From Neoceratodus forsteri (Eukaryota > Chordata > Ceratodontiformes > Ceratodontidae), in assembly GCA_016271365.2 (NCBI GenBank), contig CM028136.1:464564001-464628000 (forward strand): a DNA stretch of 64,000 nt. The letters are read 5' to 3'. Position 1 is the stretch's first letter. Each line of letters opens with the position of its first letter. Below, piece by piece: positions 45,885-57,511 of this stretch. Below the pieces are notes generated by a model. It was not told the origin of the DNA. It was given only the letters and a program-made list of their open reading frames with translations, and did not search any database. Made by a program: the position numbers and the translations under genes.

Positions 45885-48800
45885 TATATGCTCCTAAATG
45901 GAAAGTGGCCAGAGTTCAATTGTTTTCTTCCTTACAACCTTATTTGTGTACACACCCTCCCTGTCTTACTGGGTGGGGATTTTAATTGTGGCCTGAATTT
46001 ATCTGATAGGGGAGGTACAACCTCCAAAGTGTATTGTGATTCTAATTTTTTTTGTCATCTATGATCACCATGGCTCAATTCCAAGTAGCCAGTTGGCCTT
46101 CCCGGGCCCCCCCCCCCACATTCATAAAAGGAACCCTTCGAACCACATAGGTTTTGTTTCATTCCCGTTCTATCTGGATTCTACAATCTAAAGTGTTCCC
46201 AGTGGAATCTTCTGACCTGCTGGCTGTGGCTGGACCCTATGATCTGTTCTCTTCCTCGCCTCTCCACATTGTTTGTGGAGGTTGAATACTTCCTCCCTGT
46301 TCTCTGTTGCTGTCCAGAAGGCCTGGGTGCAGACCTTCTTGGACAGATGGATGGTACTGGGAGCATATGATGATTTCAGTGATTGGTGGGAGGATTCCAA
46401 ACCGTTGTTCCGTTCTTTCTTCCAGAAATGGGCTAGAGCCCTTACACAATCCTGCTACTTCACATATCTTACCCTACATTCTCAGTTGTATTGCCTTATC
46501 TCCTGTGTGCATTCCACGCAGGCTGATTTGACACAGAACATCCATAAGGTGAAATCTGGTATGCTCACTTTTCAATATGCTAGAGCAAAGTCCCTAGCTT
46601 CAAAAAGTAAATTTGGTCACAGGGATGTGCTCAGTCCCTTGACCTCTTTAAGACTTGTGCCTCTCGTATCCACAGTCAACATATGTGATCCCTGTGATCT
46701 TCTCCCCAAGATCCTCCAATTATCACTCCCCAGGATATGTTACAAGTAACACAATCATACATAGCTAGCATCTTTGGAACCCCACCCTTGATCACGCCTC
46801 TCTCTGACTCTCTACCCTCATGCTCTTCTGGACGATGTACTTGCCGCTTTGCAGGCACCGATCCAGCTGCAGGAGGTAACCACTGCTATTTGTGGATTAC
46901 CTTCTGCTATTGCCCCATGGAACAGATAAAGTCCCTTCAGAGTTTTATAAAACCTTTTTGCACTACTTAGGTCCTACCTTAGTGGTCCTGTTCAATTGGA
47001 TTCTATGTCATGGCACTTTTCCCCCAACCTTATCTCAAGCCCTTTTAATTTTTATGTACAAAAAAAAGGACAGCACTCTTCTATCCAGTTGGCACCCTTT
47101 GTGCCTTTTGAACGTGGATTATAAGATCTTGGCCTGCATTTTAACTGTCCTGCTCACGCAGACTACCCCTTTCTTGATCCCCCCCCCACACAGGGTTGTG
47201 CCATCCTTACCTGACTTCTGACTGACCACCTGATCCTTCTCAGAGAGCTCTTTGAGTGAGGCCATCATGGCCTCTGCTCCAGAGTAGTCCTATCTCTGTA
47301 TCAGGAAGAGCATTCGACTAGGTGGCTCATGATTATTTGTTTGCTCTGCTTGTTATATACGGTCTTCCCCCGTTGTTTATTGAATGGATCCAGATTCTTT
47401 ATAAATCTGCTACACTTACCCCATTTATAAATTCCTACATGGGCGACCCTCTCCCATTGCGCTGAGGAATGCGCCAGGGTTGTCCTTTAAGCCCCTTGTT
47501 ATACGTGTTTTCTATTGACCCCATGTTCCATCTCCTTTCTCACTCCCCGGACATTTATGGCATTACTTTGTCACCTGAGCTTCCGGATTATCATATTCTG
47601 GCCTATGCAGATGATGTCTATGTTATGTTGCCTGATACTACCCTTCTCCCCCAGGCCCTTACTTCCCTTTTTATTTATACTAAGTGGTCTGGCTCTGCTA
47701 TTAATTACTCTAAAAGTGTGATTATCCCCCTGCTCCCTTTGCCTCCAAGGAGCTTACTGTCCTATGAGAATGTAAATATGAGTATGGGCCCCATAAAAAT
47801 ACTGAGGATCTACTATAATCACCCCAACCCAGGCATTTTTAATTGGGAAACTTGTTTGTCTACTGCTACTCGATGCTTGTTGGTTTGGAAGCATAGAACT
47901 CTGGCAAAGTTTAAACATGTTTACCATATTAAAACACTGTTGCTCCCTTGTTTCACCTATATTAGCCTTGGTATACCCCCACCCCACCTCTGGAGACCAG
48001 AATCTACAGTCTTTTTTTTCCAGGGACTTTGGGGCTCCTGCCTCAACCCTCTAAAGAGGGATACCACTTACTGTGAGCATAGTGCAGGAGGTCTATGCAT
48101 GTTGAACCCCATAGCTTTTCATTATAGTGTGTTTTTTCAGTTAATTTCTCCCCCCTTTTCAAATCAGGTGAGTCAGTCTGGCATTTCCTTCTGTGGGACT
48201 GGATTGTACCACTTCTAGTATTTCCCTCTGTTGTGCACATCCGCTCCTTGGGACAACAATATTTGTCAGTACTTCATAGTTGTATTTTTTTTTTCTGCAA
48301 AAAATAGTATACTTGCCAATTGTTGTTTGATGACTGTGCTCCCTCCCTCAGAAAAGTTTTGTTCCCTAATTTTCATTCTCCTTTGAAGTAAAATCCCCCA
48401 CACTGCAACTCCAGTCTACCTTGACTCTACTGCAGAATACCGCCATCCCTCTTTACATGTGGGATTGTGTGGCTCTGCTTCCATGGGAAGTTGGCTGTCC
48501 ATGTCTCATTGAAACATAAGTCTCACCATGAACAACTTTGTCCTTGTTCCTCTTGTCCTCAGACCCTTGAAACACTCATCCATTTTCTTTTTGAATGTCC
48601 CTCCAGTGTTGAGTTTTGGCAACAAGTTAGCAAAATGTGGTTTAACACTTCTTTCTCTGCTGTGACTTATGAGATTGTTGTATTAAATATTTTTCCTTCT
48701 ACTTGGAACTGTTATTCCACTACCATCTTGCAAGTTTGCTTTGCAGCTTGCAAATGTTATCTGTGGCAGGCCAGACGTGCCTTCACTCTATGGCAGCTGA

Positions 48801-49930
48801 ATATCCCTCTGGCTGTGCTAGCTCGTATGCCTACCGGAGCTCTCCACCGTATTTATAAGGCAGACAGGAATCGTCTCTCTCCAACAGCCTTTACACGGCT
48901 ATTGTCAGGATTCTAGAGAGTGTATGGTGAGATCTAACTAGGTTGTGTCAGAGTGTTATTCTCTGACAGTGTATGCTCTGTCCAAGTATACACAGGATTG
49001 CCTTTTCCTTTAGTAGTTTTGTAAGACATGGATAGAACTGGACATCTTTCATGACTTGAAAAAAAAATCTACCTTTTTTTGCATAAACTTTGTTTTCTTA
49101 TTGAATTTGCATCCTTTCCCCTCTCTAATTGCTAATTTTCCTTTTTTTCCTTTTTTGTGTTGTTCTCCCTGGTCCCCTCTGTATTTAGTCATTACAATGT
49201 ATATAAAGACTATGTATGTTCTGTTGGTTATAGTTTTATCTCTGTACTTAAAAGTGCCACATTAACTGTGAATGTATGCTTTCTGTTTGCTTTCTATGAT
49301 GTTCTCCTACTCCTTTTATTTTTCCTTTTATTACTCCCAATTCCTTTTTGTACCCTTTTCAGTTGCTGCAGTTGTTTTATTATACCTGTTGTTTTCTTCC
49401 TTTTTATTGTTCTCCCCAGTATCTTTGTACCTAACAGTGTCTATTTAACTGTGCATGTGATTGTACAATGTATACTGTTTAATGATTTTACCAATAAAAT
49501 TCCCCTTCTCTGCCAGTAGTGGGAGCCTGAGACCGCACTTCCCAGATGGCAGTAGCTATGGTGGATGAAGCAGAGGTTGCTCAGAGTTTGGTGGCTGGGG
49601 GAACAGCCTCCTCCCCAGTCACGGCTTTTATGGAGGCATCATGTCGAGAGCTGAGACTTACCTGACATGACATGGAGAAAGGTGAACAGCATCAGAGATG
49701 TGGCCAGACAGTTCCACAGATGGGGTACCTAATTCACAGGAAGCTGAGATGCATCTGTTGCACGAATCGAGGAAGGCCGCACTGCTGGAGCAGTTACAAG
49801 TGGAGGAACACCAATATAATGCAGAGGTATGTGCACTAGATCCCCCCCACCCCCGGGTAAGGACTGACACTCCTGCTGCCTTGTAGCAGCATCCGGATGA
49901 CATTGTTTTTGACATGGAGCATAGACACTT

Positions 49931-50600
49931 AGAAACATAGAAGTTGACGGCAGATAAGGACCGCAAGGCCCATCCAGTCTGCCCATTTCTTTTTCTACCT
50001 TATAAATGTGCCATCAGCCTTTGCTCTGTCAATGGCCTATCTATTCATACTCATCTGTATTGCTCCCTTATGCCTATTCCATGCCTGTTTGAAGCCCTAC
50101 ACTGTATTCATATCCACCACTTCCTGAGATAGGCCGTTCCATGCATCCACCACCCTTTCTGTGAAAAAGAACTTCCTCACATTACCCCTTAATCGGCCTC
50201 CCTCTAATCTCATGCTGTGTCCTCTTGTCCTGCTATTTTTCTTATATTGAAACATGTTAGACTCTTTCACCTTATTAATGCCCTTAAGGTGTTTGAATGT
50301 TTCGATCATATCACCTCTCTCCCTCCTTTGCTCTAGGGTATACATATTGAGCTCTGTTAATCTGTCCTCATATGTTTTCTGATGCAGTCCCTGCACCATT
50401 TTGGTTGCTGTTCTCTGGACTGCCTCAGTTTGGTTAATGTCCTTGTGAAGGTGTGGCCTCCAGTACTGCACACAGTACTCCAGATAGGACCTAACCAGTG
50501 TCTTGTAAAGAGGGATTATTACCTCCCTCTTCTGATTTGTGATAACCATACTAATACACCCCAACATCCCCCTAGCCTTACCTACTGCTTTAGTGGTCAC
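49931..50600 (-). mobile_element. 5'-truncated CR1 fragment (copy 4) in Tx1 copy 3
   Basis: The CR1 3' end at 49931 (AGAAACATAGAAGTTGACGG, CAGATAAGGACCGC) is followed by C-terminal RT sequence on the minus strand: AVGKARGMLGCIS, YLEYCVQYWRPHLHKDINQ, RGDMIETFKHLKGINK, TRGHSMRLEGGRLRGNVRK and FFFTERVVDAWNGL. The coding part is open from 50651 to 50097, although 50601-50651 belongs to the flanking Tx1. It is nearly identical in style to copy 3 (37675-39688), so it is a relatively recent CR1 subfamily. Confidence 0.87.
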
Positions 50601-51409
50601 AGTCCTGGCAGAACCAATGGAGGCTATGGGAACATGTACTCTCCAATGCATGCAGGACAGTAAAGACTTAATCTATAGGGAGCCTTGGACCCCGGATAGA
50701 GCCTTGAAGGCTGCAGGCCTGACATCTTCAGAATCGGGGACTTGGAACCCTGATGACCATGAATTAGCAGCACAGAGATATCAGGCCTCTTTGTCTAGCT
50801 CACCTTCCGGCACTGTTCAGGCCCTGCTCAACTTTGGCCTATGCTGCTCCCAGCAGCAACATGTTGAGGGAATCCTGGACTCCTCCAGATAGAGTCAGTC
50901 ATCAGTTTACAATCATTTGGCCTCAGTTTTGCTGGAAACACAATATGTGGTATCTGACATGGTGCCTGACTTACAGCTACAGCCATCCACGGACTGTATT
51001 AACCCTCTTGGGGTGATTCTTCAGGTGAGGGGGAATAGTGCAAATGATCTTGGGGTCACTACAGCTGCTGCAGTAACCCCTCAAGTGGCTCTATACTTAG
51101 ATACAGTCATCAACCCCCCATATCAGGAACCATCTAAGTCACCTGCCACAAGAATAAAGCAGTTTGCTGATCTTATCCAGGCACATGGGGAATGAGCCCC
51201 ATGACAGAATGCAGTCCGTTTAATCTACAGAGGGGGGGTCTGGACCATGCCCCTGACTGAGTATATGTTGCCAGGAAGTTGCTTAAAGACTCCTGTTTGT
51301 TTCGGGCTACTGACATTTACACATTGAGTAATGTGGGGGATCCACCTATGACATTAGTTTTCAGCTCATTGGTGGGCTTGAGAAGTTTTAGGCTCTTTCT
51401 GAACTTCAT

Positions 51410-51908
51410 AAGAATGGCACAGGGTCATAATGTCACAAGATATTATGCTGCTTCAATATGCCATGCTGCCAATACATCGCAATATATTGCCAGCAGCATA
51501 AATCATTTTTTTGTGGGGGGCTCCACCCCCGTACCTCCTGTTATGGGTGGCTGCACCCCGATCCTCCCCACCTAAAATATCTAATTCCATTGGGGGGGGG
51601 TTAACAGTAAAAATTGCACAAAGTGTAGAAAATTAAAAATTAATGTGTCTGGGACTGGGAATCGAAACCCAGTCCCAAACGCCCTGCTTGCCTCCCGTGC
51701 TGCCAGTGGCTCATCCCGTTGAGCCACAGCAGCTGCTCAGTGGACCCTGTCCCAGCAGAGGTCTTATCCTCTGCCTGGGAGAGTGAGAGGGTGCACTACC
51801 ACGAATACTGCCTTTCACGGTTTTGCACCCTCTCACTCATCCCTACTGCGCTGTTACTGTTGCACGGTTTTGTCATATGGTGTAGAGCGTATGACAAAGG
51901 GATCCAGT
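51410..51908. mobile_element. Unclassified 0.5 kb insert with tRNA-like head and hairpins
   Basis: Interrupts the ORF1 domain of Tx1 copy 3; CATAAGA and CATAAGG at its two ends (about 51407-51413 and 51909-51915) could be a target duplication. On the minus strand near 51648-51735 lies a tRNA-like stretch: A box GGCTCAACGGGATGAGCC and B box GGGTTTCGATTCCC within the T-arm-like GACTGG/CCCAGTC. Two hairpins flank it: GAGTGAGAGGGTGC/GCACCCTCTCACTC at 51781-51838 and TTATGCTGC/GCAGCATAA at about 51451-51501. A SINE read on the minus strand is likely, but the family is unknown to me. Confidence 0.5.
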
Positions 51909-53035
51909 AGGCATAAGGATACCCAATTGTGGACCCCTTTTCTTGCTGTCCCTCTGACCAGACCAACTATTCATACAGTCACAGTTCTTTTCCACAGTGA
52001 GGGGGCCACCATAGCAGATATCTTAAGGTTGTTAAGGGAGTGCTGTGAGGTTCTGGACCACCGTGAACCACTGATTGACTCCAAACAGATATGGTAAGGG
52101 GAGGTGGCAAACCCAAATTAAATTGCAGCAAACTGTTTTACATCTGCCTTGTACATTTTACCTAGGGAGAGATAGGGACACTTCGTTCTACCAGGGACAA
52201 TCCAAGATCTGTTTCAAGTGTGGCTCCCACACCCACTTTAGTATCGCCTGTGACAGTGTTCGCTGTAGTCATTGCTTGGTGTTTGGCCACTTGGATAAAG
52301 AATGTCCAAATGGTTTTTGCTGTAATTTGTGTAGCAGGAGAGGCCATTTATATGCTAAATGTCCCTAGGCATCTCACAACAAGGGGACAATCCCTGCACA
52401 GGACAGCATGGTTTCCTCAGCTCAACATCTGAGCTCACCTCAGAACCAGGCAGATGCACTATGGGCTGGTCCTCAGGTTCCTGTGAAAGAACGTTAGTTG
52501 ACATCCCCTTCCCCTCTGTTCAAAAGCCCATCAGTGTAAGGGCGGAACCTCCCAGCCCCCAGACTGTGGTAGCAGATCCTGCCACTCAGTTCCATTTCCC
52601 GGACATATCCCCAGCCACTCTTGACATGGAGGAGGCAGCAGTGTCCTCAGATCTGCTCGCTTCCCCCTTACCTACACCTGACATGCCCCCCCCCACCCTG
52701 GATGAAATGGAAGAAACAGAGATCTAGGCATCTCAGCTCCCCACAGGTGTTGGGGGGGGAGGGATCTTGTGTGCTGATCCACAAAAATAGGTTTATTGTT
52801 CTTGCCAAACCTCTGGCACGGGGTGATACAGATGTAGAGGATGGGGACTTCAAGGCTTCCTCTGTTCCCTCCTCACAAATTGATTATTCCTCAGACATGG
52901 AACACACTATGTGTGACCAAGCCCCCTCCCCTCCTGTACTGGAAGACAGATGGAGAACTAGGTCACAAAATGTACTTAAATGATTTTCTGTTATGTTCTG
53001 CATTTTCTCTATCTGTTCTTGATGGGATCCCTACA

Positions 53036-56000
53036 GGTGGACACAATTATTGTTAACAGCATGAAGAGTTACAGAAAGAGGTTATTGATGTTTCTGTTCT
53101 TACATGCTCTTTCAGATCATGTCATCTTTTTGCAAGACACTCATATGAAAAATAGGTTTGAATTGGCACAAGCATCATGACTCTGGATGAAGGGACCATC
53201 CTTTTGGTTACTTGGTTCGATCACTGTGATGGGGCAGGAATCATTTTAATTCCACAAACATTCAGTTACAGTACTAGACTGGTAGGTATACTTCCAGACA
53301 GAGCCTTGGACCTTGATGCTACAGTATATATCATCGAGACAGGCTTTGCCTAATCGTGATGTACACTCCATAGACAAAAGCTGATAGAGGGTCACTATTT
53401 CAAGCAGTTCAACCCTTTTTACATACCTCCCATTTGGTCGTGTGGGGTGGGGACTTTAATTGCAGGTTGACTAGGACAGATAGAGGTCTCCTGACAGATA
53501 AGATCTTTTCAGACTCCAATTGCTTAAATATGATCATACAAATGGCATCCTTTATGGACGACTATTGTGCCCAGCATCCTACTGGGGGAAGAACATACTT
53601 CTGAGGTGCACTGTCCATATGTAAAGATTACCTCTTTGTCTCTCAACTGATGATGATGGTGACAGCACACACATATAATACAGATTATTGGGATCACAAG
53701 TTACTTTCATGTCAGCTGACCTGGATGGATGCCCCAACACATGGCAAAGGTCCTTGGAAACTAAACATGGCTGTCTTGCAGGACCCACAGTTGTTAAACA
53801 AATGGACATCACTGTGGACTGTTCGCAACTCAGTGCGGTGTCTGTATGACACCTTGGCTGAGTGGTGGACGGACATTAAACTTGACTTCCATAGATACAT
53901 AGGTACATAGATACATAGACAGTGTCAGCAGATAAGGGCCTATGGCCCACCCAGTCTGCCCATTTGAGCTTGTAAGTTCAGTTTATTTTCCTAGAAGTCT
54001 GTTGCCCCTTACCCCTGACCTCCAGAATTCCTTTATGTCTATCCCATGCATTCTTAAATCCCGTGATTGTTTCAGCCCCCACCACTTCCTATGGCAGGGT
54101 GTTCCACTTGTCCATCACCCGCTCTGTGAAGAAATTCTTTCTCACGTTTCCTCTGAATCATCCTCCCTCCAACTTCATCCCATGCCCTCTAGTCCTGGAA
54201 CATCTTTTTCGCTTAAAAATAGTATTTTCCTGCACCCTGTTCCTCCCTGCAAGATACTTGTATGTCTCTATCATATCCCCTCTCTCCCTCCTCTCCTCCA
54301 GGGAATACATGTTCAGTTCCTTCAACCTGTCTTCATAGGACTTGTGATGCAATCCATGAACCTTCTCTACCCTGTCTATGTCCTTACGTAGGTATGGTCT
54401 CCAGAACTGTACACTGTACTCCAGGTGGGGCCTCACTAGTGTCTTGTATAGTGGAATTATGACCTCCCTTTTCCTGCTGGTGATGCCCCTGCCTATACAT
54501 CCCAGCATCCTATTTGCTTTACCTGCTGCCTTGTCACACTGTTTCCCTACCTTGAGGTCATCAGAGATGACAACCCCAAGGCCCCTTTCCTGCTTGGTGC
54601 ATGCTATATCCTCACCCCCCAACTGATATATTGTGCCAGGGTTTTTGTGTCCCATATGCATTATCTTGTACTTCTTTGCATTGAATTTCAACTGCCAAAA
54701 CTTCCAGTCATTATTTCAGCATTGTACTGGTTCTAAAGCAATGGACAGTTATTTGAGATATTTGTCTAGGAGAGATCAGCTACAGAAGATATATGCAATG
54801 GCTGAACACACAGGTTTGGATTATAGTTCACAGGTCCACTCCCTACAGATGGAGATGAAACAGTTGCAATATGACCGTGTGCAATCCTTGCACCAGGAAA
54901 TGTGTTTTGGCACACAGTGCTCTTCCCAAAGTTTTAGCCCTTTTAAGGACTGCAGAAGCAGAGTGGACAGTATATCCATGAGATCACTGTATGATGATAC
55001 AGGACAATTAGTTCACACAGGCAGTGTCATTTCTCAAGTGGCTTTGTCATTTACAAAGTCTGTCTTTTCCTCAGCCCCACAGGGCCCAATGGACTGGTCC
55101 TTTTTGTCCAGCCTGTTCATCTTGACCTTATCTATGACCGATGCTCAGTCTTTGGTGGACCCAATTTCTGCAGCAGAGGTTTTAGGAGGCATTTTCTCAC
55201 TGACATCAAACACAGCACCAGGCCTAGATGGTCTGAGTCCAGAGTTTTACAAACATTATAAGGAAACCATGGCTCCAGTGTTGGCAGCAGTATTCAATGA
55301 CTGCCTTATCAAAGAAGTTTCTCCTGCACCCTTGTCCCAGACTTTGCTTGTCTACATTTTTAAGAAAGAAAATAAGGCTGACCCTGCACAACTGGAGACC
55401 ATTGAGCCTCTTAAATGTGGATTATAAGATCCTAGCCAAAATCTTGGTGGCCCAATTGAGCAGGACAGCTTCCCTATTGATCAGCCCATTTCAAACCTGT
55501 GCTATACCTAGGAGAAGAATCCAGGATAACTTGCTTATTTTGAGAGCACTGTTCGTCCAGGGAATGGAACAAGACTTGGGGCTATGTGCTTAGCTTGGAT
55601 CAGGAAAAGGTCTTGGACCTCTCATGATTAACTTTTAGGGTCTTACATGTTTTTGGCCTTCCACCTTGGTTTGTGAGATGGATCCACTACTTGTATAGCC
55701 AAGCCATGGTCAGCCCCTTAATTAATGGTTGGCTGGGGACACCCTGAGCTGTCTCCTATAAATCTGCTTGGACCCTCTCTTAAGACACATACTGTACATG
55801 CCTGTCCATCCCTATAAGGGTTACATCTGACCCCATTAGAACCTCCCATGAAGGTTTTAGGTTATGCAAAAGATGTGGTTGTCTTCTGTAGCACAGTGAA
55901 TGAAGGGACGGCTCTGTGCCAAGTGCTGGATGCTTATTCAGCTGTGTCCACCTCCAGTATCAATTATGTAAAGAGTAGAGGATACCATTTGGATGGGATG

Positions 56001-57067
56001 ACACCTACACAACAAATGGGTATAGCCTCTATTCCAATTCTGATGACTGACATTAAAATATTAGGTATATGGTATGGTGACACTGACATGGCAGTTCTAA
56101 GCTGGGAGCCTTGCATACAGAAAGCATTGTCTAAGGTGTATAAATGGAATGAGACCTGAAAGTCAAAATTAAAAAGAATAATGCTGATCAAGACTTTCTT
56201 AGTGCCAGTTTTCTTATTTATCACTTATGTCTCCCCTCCCAATCTTGACATGAAATTACAGAATACAGTGGGGGGTTCATCTAGTTGAGGGCGTCACGTA
56301 TAAATCAAAGTTTTGGCGGGGGCTTGACATGTTGAATCCCTAGTTTATTTTAGCATTTTTCTCTCTACTAACATTTCCCCAGTTTTGCGTCATGCCCCGA
56401 CTCTTTTGGCTCCTGCAGTATAGGAGTGAGTTGAAGTCTACCTCCCGGAGTGGCAGTTCACAAGTCTCAGGGTCATTTGTAAACCCACGTTTGTCCAGAC
56501 TATATGATTGTGAGTTTTTTGAAGATAAAAAATAGGAACTTTCCTATGGTGCAGTATTAATAGCCACGCGGAAATCACTCTTTAAGTTTATTTTGATGGA
56601 ACATTTTAGTACAGATTTTGCATTTCCACAATGTCCAGTGGCAGATAAGGCCACAGTCCTCAGACAGCTGAATAACTCCAGATTGCCCCCCTTTTATCTG
56701 GGACTTGGTTTGGCTGAGTAGCCATAATAAGCTAGGTGTCCACAATTCTCGCAAGCTTATAGCGGTTGCAGATCACTATTGTCTTAGACCTGGTAGAGAC
56801 CCCATTTTTGAAACTCAAGAGCACCTGTTTGTGCACTGCCTGTATGTACAACAGTTTTGGTCTTATGTCCCAAGTCGGTGGAATGATCCTCGATTCCTTT
56901 CCCGTACATATCAGGAACTGGTACTGGGTATCTTTTCCCAAGTCTGGGCTTCCATAGAAACCTCTTCTGCAAATTTTGTTTGCCCCTTTGTAAAGATTAC
57001 CTATGCAAGGCACAGTGCTCATGGGTCCTTCAACAGAAGTTGGTTTCTCATCAATAATTGTTTGTAA
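53036..57067 (+). pseudogene. Tx1 copy 3 ORF2: endonuclease and mutated reverse transcriptase
   Basis: The nuclease starts near 53036 (VDTIIVNSMKSYRKR, HVIFLQDTHMKNRFELAQAS) and continues in changing frames to DHKLLSCQLTWMDAPTHGKG and LYDTLAEWWTDIKLDFHRYI at 53890. A CR1 (53892-54699) follows. The linker and RT resume at 54706: YLSRRDQLQKIYAMAEHTGL, LQYDRVQSLHQEMCFGT, NTAPGLDGLSPEFYKHY and LNVDYKILAKILVAQLSRTA. The catalytic motif reads LGYAKDVVVF near 55860, so YADD has become YAKD. The C-terminal Cys/His region is at 56705-57067 (ETQEHLFVHCLYVQQFWSYV). Frame changes and stops occur throughout. Confidence 0.84.
53892..54699 (-). mobile_element. 5'-truncated CR1 fragment (copy 5) in Tx1 copy 3
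   Basis: The 3' end is at 53892 with ACATAG repeats, then GTGTCAGCAGATAAGGGCCT. Coding on the minus strand (54158-54691) is open for 177 codons: [75 protein letters not shown] and TRGHGMKLEGG. ACTTCCA is present at both edges (53885-53891 and 54700-54706), and the Tx1 frame continues across if one copy is removed. Confidence 0.88.
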
Positions 57068-57511
57068 ACATACAGCTGAAATTCTACAAGGTCTATGACA
57101 AAGATAAGTGGTCTTGTCTGCATCATGAGTTCCATAGGATTTGGGACTCTTGCATCTCGTACCTATAATTTTGCCTTATACAGTACCTCTCAGCCTTGAC
57201 ATGATTACTCCTAGTTTTGCTATCTGATTCTTGGTTTGTTTTATCTTGCATCCTTTTTCTATTTTTTCTTCATTGGGGCTTGTTTCTATGCAGTAATAGA
57301 TCCTTATTTTCTTTTATTGCAGTCCTTTTCTTGTATATCTCTGTATACTCTACTGTATTAATTATACTGTGAATTTATTTGCATTTCCTTGTTTTCTGAC
57401 ACAATAAAAATTCCCTTACTCTTGTTGAGAAGTGCCATGGGACCTTTAATGTCCACCTGAACAACCACCAGAACAAGCAGATGGGACCTCAGTTTAACAT
57501 CTCATCCAAAA

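Larger units (their letters stand above)
44690..48916 (+). pseudogene. Tx1 copy 2 ORF2: endonuclease and reverse transcriptase
   Basis: The nuclease begins near 44690 (LTLNVNSIKSHWKWL, LFLQDTHLK, CDGVGILF) and is interrupted by a MITE at 45002-45884. It resumes with VYAPKWKVARVQLF, LLGGDFNCG and CDSNFF. The linker at 46273-46680 includes VQKAWVQTFLDRWMV and FQYARAKSLASKSKFGH. The RT shows LNVDYKILA near 47115 and, at 47469-48218, RQGCPLSPLLYVFSIDPMF and HILAYADDVYVML (YADD at 47604-47615 intact), WSGSAINYSKSV and GIPPPHLWR. The C-terminal Cys/His cluster is at 48467-48916 (CPCSSCPQTLETLIHFLFEC). Many stops lie between 46750 and 47460 and at 48218-48460. Confidence 0.86.
42058..49497 (+). mobile_element. 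Tx1-clade LINE copy 2
   Basis: The complete-length Tx1 element starts at 42058 (ATCAGTAAAGG, then CCAAGATGGCGGCCGCC), right after TTTCCCTACTC of SINE-A, and ends at 49497 with CCAATAAAA, right before TTCCCCTTCTC and Tx1 copy 3. Without the nested MITE/SINE (45002-45884) it is about 6.6 kb. ORF1 is 42191-44651 and ORF2 about 44690-48916. The 3' UTR at 48917-49497 is T-rich. Confidence 0.85.
49546..52983 (+). pseudogene. Tx1 copy 3 ORF1: gag-like protein with three CCHC knuckles
   Basis: The start at 49546 gives MAVAMVDEAEVAQSLVAGG. A CR1 (49931-50600) interrupts the N-terminal part, which resumes with SKDLIYREPWTPDRALKAAG. The conserved domain is split by an insert at about 51410-51908: before it LLKDSCLFRATDIYTLSN, after it LWTPFLAVPLTRPTIHTVTV, ATIADILRLLRECCEVLDHR. 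The three zinc knuckles at 52211-52368 are intact: CFKCGSHTHFSIAC, CSHCLVFGHLDKEC and CNLCSRRGHLYAKC. A Pro/Ser-rich acidic tail ends RWRTRSQNVLK at 52983. Frame changes near 50890, 52100, 52370 and 52720. The knuckles are the best preserved of the three Tx1 copies. Confidence 0.86.
49511..57408 (+). mobile_element. Tx1-clade LINE copy 3, in tandem with copy 2
   Basis: Starts at 49511 (TGCCAGTAGTGGGAGCC) only 13 bp after the end of copy 2, and ends at 57408 with CACAATAAAAA, directly before TTCCCTTACTC and the SINE-A body. Without three insertions (CR1 at 49931-50600, an unknown element at about 51410-51908, CR1 at 53892-54699) it is about 5.9 kb. ORF1 spans 49546-52983 and ORF2 about 53036-57067. 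The RT active site is mutated. Confidence 0.85.

Noticed and set aside
51648..51735. tRNA gene on the minus strand
   Set aside because: A- and B-box and T-arm are convincing, but I could not pair an acceptor stem or anticodon arm, and it lies in a mobile insert; treated as a tRNA-derived SINE head.
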